From Telopea speciosissima (taxonomy: Eukaryota > Streptophyta > Magnoliopsida > Proteales > Proteaceae), in the NCBI RefSeq assembly GCF_018873765.1, contig NC_057919.1, positions 59,309,484-59,373,483 of the forward strand: DNA of 64,000 nucleotides, in the 5' to 3' direction. The position numbers and the translations under genes are program-made. Shown here in pieces: positions 57,005-64,000 of this stretch. Each line of letters begins with the position of its first letter. Within the stretch, counting starts at the first letter, position 1. The notes beneath the pieces are model-generated. The model was not told the DNA's origin. It saw only the letters and a program-made list of their open reading frames with translations, and searched no databases.

Positions 57005-58410
57005 CGTCCCGAGCTAAAATCTTAAAAATTTTATAGTTTTTTGTGGTATTTTGGGTATTTGTAATTATACATGTATATTTTCAAGAAGAAATACAGTGAT
57101 ATTTCGCATACCTTGTATCTGATGACATGTGTTTTCCCTTCTGGTATTGTGATCCACCCAATAATGAATATCTCAATTTTTCAAGATTTTTAGCGGGTTC
57201 GATGAGCTTCCATTTATTTCTTCCCTATTTAACTGGCACTCCTCATGGCTTTATGCTTATCAGAACTGTTGAGAGAACTGAATCGCCGTTTTGGAAATTG
57301 CACCTTTTCTGGATGTGGGCGTAGTACGGACTCATCAGGATTGGAACACGTGGCTTAAGATGTAGCTTCTTTGAACGTGGGATAGTTGCCTTATTAAATT
57401 CCTCCTTTATCTTGAACCGTCACTTTGGTGTATATATAGCGGGAGATTTTTTCTAATGTCTTCAGTTCTGAAGGAGAAATTCTTACTCTTTAATGGCCCT
57501 GTTTCGCTGTTGTTATCGCCATCTCACAGAGCTTCTATACCTTCAGTACCATCTTGATCATGGAAGTTCTCCCACATGTGAAGGATATAAACCTGAAGAT
57601 TCTTACCTTATAGAAGTTTTCCTTTTAGCTTCAATCTTCAATCAACATTTTTCATCACAGCTTCGATCCTCAATCGACATAAAGTGTCTTTTGAGTTGTC
57701 AGGCTGTGGTGGTACCTCTCTGAGATATCTTCTTTCTCTATCTCTTAGAAGAAGGATGATTATTTTGGAGAGGTGGAGAATCCGTAGGAGATTTCTCGCA
57801 GTCGATCTTCACTGTTAACATATTTGGTGACCGATGGCGTGGATCTTTCGAGCTGCTGAAGAACCCTAAATGCCTTTATTTTCTCCCAGGATTTTTCGGT
57901 TTCTTTCCATCACTGTTTTATGAAGGGTTGTAACAGGGGTATTTTGGTTTCCTTCACCATGCTTGAGAGTGACTCGCATCCAGTGAAGTTGTCTTCTTCG
58001 GATTCTCAGGGGGTGCTTGGAGCAGCTGGTGCCATTTGTCCAGCACCGAGCTTGCTATAGATCACCAAGGTGAATATATATTTCTTCTGCATGGACTCGG
58101 TGTTCGATCCTCCTCGGTTCTCTTTTGCACGGGTTCCCCCTATACATAATCTCCTGGCGGTGTGGTTGTGCCCTGAAATAACCAGGTTTTTTCTTTGGTA
58201 GACTTGACTGCGTGATCGTGCCTCGAAGTAGCCAGATTTCTTCCTCGGTGGATTTGTATCCGTGATGGACTGTATTTACTGTCTCTGTGTGCACCAATGC
58301 TTTAAGAAGTGAGATAATTTTCTTCGGAAGCTTGTAAATTCATACTTGTACAATCACATTGAATATTAATAAAAAGATTGTTTTACTTTATTCTACCTCC
58401 TTCGTATACT
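57005..58410. other. Element C non-coding spacer
   Basis: No conserved coding sequence. A TATATATAGC block lies at 57431 on the plus strand and AATAAAAAG at about 58367. A promoter or polyadenylation role for either is only a guess. Confidence 0.3.
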
Positions 58411-58418
58411 CTTCTCCC

Positions 58419-58440
58419 CCCCCCCCCTTTTTTTTTTTAA
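58419..58440. repeat. Poly-C / poly-T tract
   Basis: About ten C followed by about a dozen T, then AAAG. Same style as the C/A junctions at 2779 and 12141. Confidence 0.85.
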
Positions 58441-58522
58441 AGTAAACCAAGCTTTTTCTGAAGCCTTTTGTTGTCTCATCTCGGTTTTGATGTTGCACTT
58501 CTATGGCATGACTTTCCATCTT

Positions 58523-58770
58523 ATGGTCAAATGACCATTCTTCTTTGGGGAAACGCCCCTATGGTGCAACTCACCATTATGGTTGGATGCCCATTATTTC
58601 TTTGGGGAAGCGCCCCTATGGTGCAACTCACCATTATGGTCAGATGACCATTGTTTCTTTGGGGAAGTGCCCCTATGATGCATCTCACCATTATGGTCGG
58701 ATGACCATTGTTTCTTTGAGGAAGCGCCCCTATGGTGCAACTCACCATTATGGTCGGATGACCATTTAGA
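58523..58770. repeat. 57-bp tandem repeat of element C
   Basis: Units start at 58523, 58579, 58636, 58693 and 58750 with ATGGTC(A/G)GATGACCATT, TTCTTTGGGGAAGCGCCCCT and ATGGTGCAACTCACCATT. GATGACCAT and GGGGAAGCGCCCC-like halves are self-complementary, so each unit can form two small hairpins. The 19-codon period creates false frames on both strands. It occupies the same place as the 66-bp repeats of A and B (between pol and the antisense gene). Confidence 0.9.
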
Positions 58771-58985
58771 GATAACAATATGCGCGCCAATCATATTATG
58801 CTCATCAGCTTATTATTTGTAAGAAAATTTGTATATTCATTGTCAGCTCGCATTCCACTTTATTCACCGTTGGGGATCATAACAATTATTTACAATCAAT
58901 GACAACTTCATACTTGGTCAGACAGACTTAACAAAAGTTGTAGTCTAACATAATCGGTGAGACCCTTTCCAAAAAACCGACCTTA

Positions 58986-59480
<495 letters not shown>

Positions 59481-59489
59481 CTAAACTTT

Positions 59490-60130
59490 CTTTGCTTCTG
59501 CTTTTTCGATGGGTAGTTCTCCCTTTTGTAAATAGTTAATCAAAGGATCCATCCAGCATGGGTTCATTTGTATTGGTAACACTTCCTCGGGCGTCTCTAT
59601 GCTTGGTGTGCCAATTACTTCTAAGTAGATGTTTTTATTTAAATCTTGGAAATCTGAAGTTTGAGAGAGCATCTGTCGTCATATTGAGTGCCCAAGGTAC
59701 TTGAAGTATTTTGAAAAGTGTAAAGCTTGTGATCAGTTTTCTTACTTTTTCCAAATATTTTACCATTCGGGATTCATTAGCTTCATACTCTCCTTTGACC
59801 TGATTAACTACTAACTGGGAATCACTGTGTACGGTAAGATATCTTACCATCAGACTTCGTGCCAACTTCAGTCCAGCGATCAACGCTTCATACTTTGCTC
59901 CATTGTTGGTTGTCTAGAAATCAAACCTTAATGCATATTGCACAGTGAAGCCTCTCGGACAGACTAGAATTAAACCTGCTCCACAGCCTTGGGCATTGGA
60001 TGATCCGTCAACATATAAAATCCATGTTTGTTCTGTCTCCTCGGATTTTGTTAAGTCAATTTGTTCTTCTTCAGGGAGTGTACATTCTACTACGAAGTCG
60101 GCAAGTGCTTGTGCTTTTATCACAGTTCGG
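59490..60130 (-). pseudogene. pol: Element C second (archaeal-type) RNase H
   Basis: The minus strand reads LADFVVECTLPEEEQ, EQTWILYVDGSSNAQGCGAG (VDGSSN carries the first catalytic Asp), LILVCPRGFTVQYALRF, then after a stop NGAKYEALIAGLKLAR (the NEAEYEAL box with E changed to G and K) and VHSDSQLVVNQVKGEYEANE. The linker to integrase ends near 59481. One stop (about 59915) and a missense in the NEAEYE box suggest inactivity. Confidence 0.8.
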
Positions 60131-60603
60131 GATTAATATTGGATATCGAATTCCCCTAACTCCACACACCATGCTACTAACCGTCTTGAATGGTCAGGCT
60201 TTGCTAAAATCTTCTTCAAAGGTTGATTAGTGATTACCTCAATACTATGTGCCTGGAAATAGGGCCTCAACTTCCTGGCTGCTATGATTAATGCATATGC
60301 ATATTTCTCTACAATGCTATATCTGGTTTCCGTATCTAAGAGGACTTTGCTGACATAGTATATAGGCTTCTGAACTCGTCCGTCTTTCCTGACCAGAACT
60401 GCGCTCACTGTTGCCCTTGAAATGGCTAAATATAATTGCAATATGTCTCCCGGTTCAGGTTTGGCCAGAAGTGGTGGTCTCATCAGGTATTCTTTCAATT
60501 TAATAAAGGCTATTTGACATTCATCTGACCCCTCAAAGGTGAGTTTAACCCTTTTTGCTTCTCTTTCCTTCCTTCGATTTTTTAAGGCTTTAAAGAATGG
60601 CAA
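60131..60603 (-). pseudogene. pol: Element C RNase H (RT-linked)
   Basis: The minus strand reads LTFEGSDECQIAFIKLKEYL, PPLLAKPEPGDILQLYLAIS, PIYYVSKVLLDTETRYSIVE, ARKLRPYFQAHSIEVITNQP and KILAKPDHSRRLVAWCVELG, the RT-linked RNase H of Ty3/gypsy elements, open through 156 residues and ending at a TAA after FDIQY. Confidence 0.85.
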
Positions 60604-61620
60604 ACAACGTTATCCCGAGATGGAAATAAATCTTCCTAAAGCAGCTATCCTCCCTGTAAGTTCTTGCAACTCCTTAACCCTTTATGGAGGGCTTATCTCT
60701 AATATGGCTTGAATTTTGACTGGATTCGCTTCTATCCCTCTTTTCGAGACCATAAAGCCAAGGAACTTCCCCGACATTACCCCAAAAGCACATTTAGTCG
60801 GGTTTAATTTCATTCTGCTTTCTCTTAGTACCTGAAATGCTTCGTTCATATCAGATACATGATATGATGCTTTTAAACTCTTGATCAGCATGTCATCTAC
60901 ATATACTTCAACAATCTGATGCCTAAAGAGTTAGTTTATCAGGCGTTGATAAGTTGCCCATGCATTCTTCAATCCGAAGGACATACGTATATAGCAATAG
61001 GTGTCTCTTCCAGCAATAAAGGAGGTCTTGAGTATGTCTGGCTCATACATCTTAATCTGATTATAGCCTGAATATGCATCCATAAAAGAAAGCATTTCAT
61101 GGCCTGCCATTGCATCTGTTAGTAGATCAATTCGAGGCAGGGGATAATAATCCTTGGGGCAAGCTTTATTCAGGTCGGTGAAATCAATGCACATTTGCCA
61201 CTTTCCATTTGATTTGGGCACCATCACGACATTAGAGAGCCATCCTGGATAGATGGCTTCTTCAATAAATCCGGCTTCGAGCAACTTGTTTACTTCTTCA
61301 CTTATTTTCTGTTGTCATTCTGGGGCAAAGGTCCTTTTCTTTTGGAACACTGGCTTAGCCGTTGGATGGACATTGAGATGATGCTCTGCTATCTTTTTGT
61401 CTATCCTTGGCATGTCGGAAGCTGACCAGGCAAACACATCGGTATTGGTTCTTAGACACCTTATGAGCACAATCCTTCTTTCATGGCTCAAATTGGTTCC
61501 AATTTGGATAATTCGCGTTGGGTCACCTTCTACCACTTCTACAGAGACTAATTCTTCAGCTGGTTCACCCCGTTCTTGCTCTTCCATATCTCGGTTATCG
61601 ATCAAATGGATGAGATGCAT
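60604..61620 (-). pseudogene. pol: Element C reverse transcriptase
   Basis: RT blocks on the minus strand in order: GFIEEAIYPGWLSNVVMVPK, NGKWQMCIDFTDLNKACPKD, YYPLPRIDLLTDAMAG, EMLSFMDAYSGYNQIKM, MSFGLKNAWATYQRLIN (normally GLKNAGATYQR), then after a stop [14 protein letters not shown] with the catalytic YVDD near 60900, and [20 protein letters not shown]. Stops near 60932, 60682 and 60617. The frame is otherwise well kept, unlike element B. Confidence 0.9.
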
Positions 61621-61764
61621 CTGAGGTTCTTTGCCCTTGGATCAAAGATACCCTTCATAACAGTGATGTGCGGTAGCTTGGTTGCCTCAACATTCCCCTA
61701 TACCTTGCGCGGTAGGGAATTTTATAACCAAATGGGGTGTTGAAACCACAACTTGAAGTGCATT

Positions 61765-63834
61765 GAGACCCTATTGCCCCAATATACCATTATGTACTGA
61801 ATCCACCTTTATTACTAGAAAGTTCATCATTATAGTGGAAAGCTTAGGTTCTGTTCCCACAGTAACTGGCAGTTCGATGGAACCTTCCACTTGTACAGGT
61901 GCTCTGTTGAATCCATATAGGGGAGATTCTACTCTCTTCAGCATCTCGGATTTTAATAGCATCTTTTCGAACGCGTCGTAATACAAAATATCAGTCGAAC
62001 TCCCATTGTCTACCAGGATTCTCCCGACTGAGTAGTTTGCGAGAACCATCTTTATCACCAATGGATAATCATGGGGAGTCTGTATATCCCTTAAATCCTC
62101 CTCGGTAAAGGTTATCTGATAATCCGTCCTCCTCCTTTTACTTGTCATCTCAGCTTGGAACACACTTCGTGCATGTTGTTTTCGAGATCTCAAGGTTTCT
62201 CCCCCAAAACCAGGTCCTCCATATATGGTAGCTATTTCTCTCAAGGGCATGTTTTCTTTATGAAAATTACCTCGGGTAGATTCTTCTTTTCCTTCTCTCA
62301 TGGGGGCTTTCTGTTTTCCTTGCTGTTCTTGAGCACAGTAGTCTGTTTTTCGTTCTTCTCCTTCTTTCTTGACAAATCTTCCCAAACTCCCTCTCTGTAT
62401 AAGAGCTTCAATTTCATCTTTTAACTGCTGGCACTCCTCGGTATCATGACCATGATCCTGATGGAAACGACAGATCTTGTTCTTATTGAGCTCATATGCA
62501 GGTTTAACCATCTTAGTTGGCCAACGCAGGGCTACTTGGTCCTTGATTTCATTCAGGATATGAGCTCGAGTATGCGTAAGGGTAGTGTAAACTGATTCTA
62601 GCTCTCGGTCTATAGTCTTTGGTACCCAGGCCTTTCTGTCATCTTTTTTCTTCTTAAAATCTTTATCTTCTCGGATGCGTTTGATGCTAGTCTCTCGGAA
62701 AGCCTCTTCTTTCCTTTCTTGAGTTTTCTTTTCCATTCTTTCTTCTTTTTCGGCTGCCAAAACCTCAGCTAAATTTATATATTTCTCACATCTAACGAAC
62801 AATTCATACATATCTTGAGGCTCGTCCATGATTAGAGACTTTTTCAGCTCCTCATCACGGATCCCGCTACGTAATGCCTGGAATTTCACCGTAGGGTCTA
62901 AAGTGTGTACTTGCAGAGCTTCTTTATTGAATCTTATGAGGAATTCTCTGATGGACTCATCAGATTTCTGCTTTATTGCTAAAAGATTGGCAGCTGTTTT
63001 CTTATGCACCTTGCTGCTAACAAAATGAGCTAAGAAGGCTCAGGCCAGGGTTGTGAAATTAGAAAAAGATTGTGGTGGAAGATGAGAAAACCATTGTCAA
63101 GCTACTCCCTTCAACATAGATGGGAAAGCTCTACACATTATAGCATCCTAGGCTCCTTGAAAGAATAGGAGAGACTTGAAGGTTTCCAAATGATCTTCTG
63201 GGTCTGAGGTTCCTGAATATTGATCCATAAGAGGCATCTTGAATCCCTTTGGTAGTGCTTCCAATCGTACCTCATTTGTGAATGGTAAATCTATAGTAAA
63301 GTGAAAATTGGGTATGGAGGCTTGATTCTTTTCCCTTCTGACTTCTTGAATCTGATCTTGAAGCTTCAAAACTTTCTCATTCAAGAACCGTTCTGCTTTT
63401 GTCATATATGAATCTTGATTCTTGGGGTTTTCATGCGCCTCCTTGTTCCTTCGTTGCGTATCATTAGCATTGCTATGATTCTCGCTACACTCCGGTGATC
63501 GTGATCTTTCACGGCGTGGAGGCAGAGGAGGGGGTAATGGAACTCCCCGTAATAATTCTCGTTGCAGCTCCATCATCTATTCTAACTTATCATCCCATCG
63601 AGCTTGCATCTTGTCGAACTGCTCCATGGTGAAATAGCGTGGAAGATTTCCTGAGCGCTGGTGCTGAGAGTTTTCTAGATGAGGTAAATCTTGATTTCTT
63701 GGATCAAGATCTTTTGGTGCCTACTGTGAAGCGCCCGATCTAGCTTCTCTTGGTCCTCCGGCTGATGGTTCTGGAGGAACTGTAGGGCAAGCCAGCAATC
63801 GAGTAAGTCTCGACTGGTTTCTCGTGGTGGTCAT
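61765..63834 (-). pseudogene. gag-pro: Element C gag and protease
   Basis: Starts MTTTRNQSRLTRLLACPTVP at 63834, 88 bp after the primer-binding site. SGTSDPEDHLETFKSLLFFQ and KTAANLLAIKQKSDESIREF belong to the gag capsid domain. KICRFHQDHGHDTEECQQLK is the zinc-knuckle-like box. The protease active site ILVDNGSSTDILYYDAF lies near 61965-62020, with second block SVHNGILGQ. The 412-residue frame 63009-61771 is open, but upstream stops (near 63722, 63574, 63148, about 63102 and 63042) interrupt gag. Three of them replace Trp codons in conserved positions, fitting G-to-A/C-to-T decay. Confidence 0.85.
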
Positions 63835-63921
63835 GGTGAGATCTTTGCAAGTGATCTTCACAAATGATTGATGGTGGGATCTTCGTAGGTGTTTTCCTTC
63901 GTTCCCACAGACGGCGCCAAA

Positions 63922-64000
63922 TGTTTCTCCAAGATTTATTCCAGGAATTAAACCATGGATCACCTCCCATGATGAACATGAATTGATTATTCTAATAGCA
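63922..64000 (-). repeat. Element C 5' LTR, first 79 bp seen
   Basis: TGTTTCTCCAAGATTTATTC... matches 52965-53043 at 76 of 79 positions. The rest lies beyond the window. Confidence 0.8.

Noticed and set aside
57493..57723. 76-residue plus-strand frame after a TATA-like box in element C
   Set aside because: No conserved motif and no counterpart in element B. Kept only as a note within the spacer.

Overview
The window is plant nuclear DNA. It holds one intact host gene, a PHT1 high-affinity phosphate/H+ symporter on the minus strand at 36748-38349, with plant-type TATA, PHR1-binding (P1BS) and 5'UTR-intron signals. Almost everything else is layered transposable elements of flowering-plant type: Ty3/gypsy of the Tat lineage, Ty1/copia, LINE 3' ends, hAT-like and Mutator-like TIR elements, and MITEs. 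I cannot name the species. I found no tRNA, rRNA, CRISPR or prokaryotic feature.

Layout. 1-4280: intergenic DNA with small MITE-like remnants and two 5'-truncated, poly(A)-tailed LINE pieces with clean target-site duplications (TSDs). 4281-10366: Tat element A, which keeps LTRs, gag and protease but has lost RT, RNase H, integrase and the antisense gene. 10660-11477: a GC-rich hAT-like element with an 8-bp TSD. About 11550-13347: remnant D of another minus-strand Tat element. 13348-17539: AT-rich DNA with a few exon-like pieces of an unidentified host gene. 17545-28456: Tat element B, full length with TSD AATGG, all pol domains present but riddled with small indels, plus a spliced gene on the opposite strand. 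28457-35600: a promoter/exon-1-like segment, hAT-like copies, a copia gag fragment, a 1.3-kb giant inverted repeat (foldback) and a truncated Mutator-like copy. 36748-38349: PHT1. 38880-43410: a second copy of the promoter/exon-1 segment and its hAT-like element, split by a 3.4-kb Mutator-like element that itself carries a solo LTR and another TIR element. 43415-44730: 3' end of a copia element. 45089-52039: a 6.95-kb LTR element with no coding capacity (LARD-like), TSD GATAA. 52965 to the right edge: Tat element C on the minus strand, with a plus-strand spliced antisense gene, a second antisense coiled-coil ORF, 57-bp repeats and a 301-bp uninterrupted C run where integrase should be.

The parts worth most attention are the intron-containing antisense genes in Tat elements B and C, the way A has lost exactly those modules, the 301-bp homopolymer, the foldback whose two arms carry the same nested MITE, and the nested insertions around a duplicated segment on either side of PHT1. 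Domain calls rest on motifs read by eye. No database search was possible.
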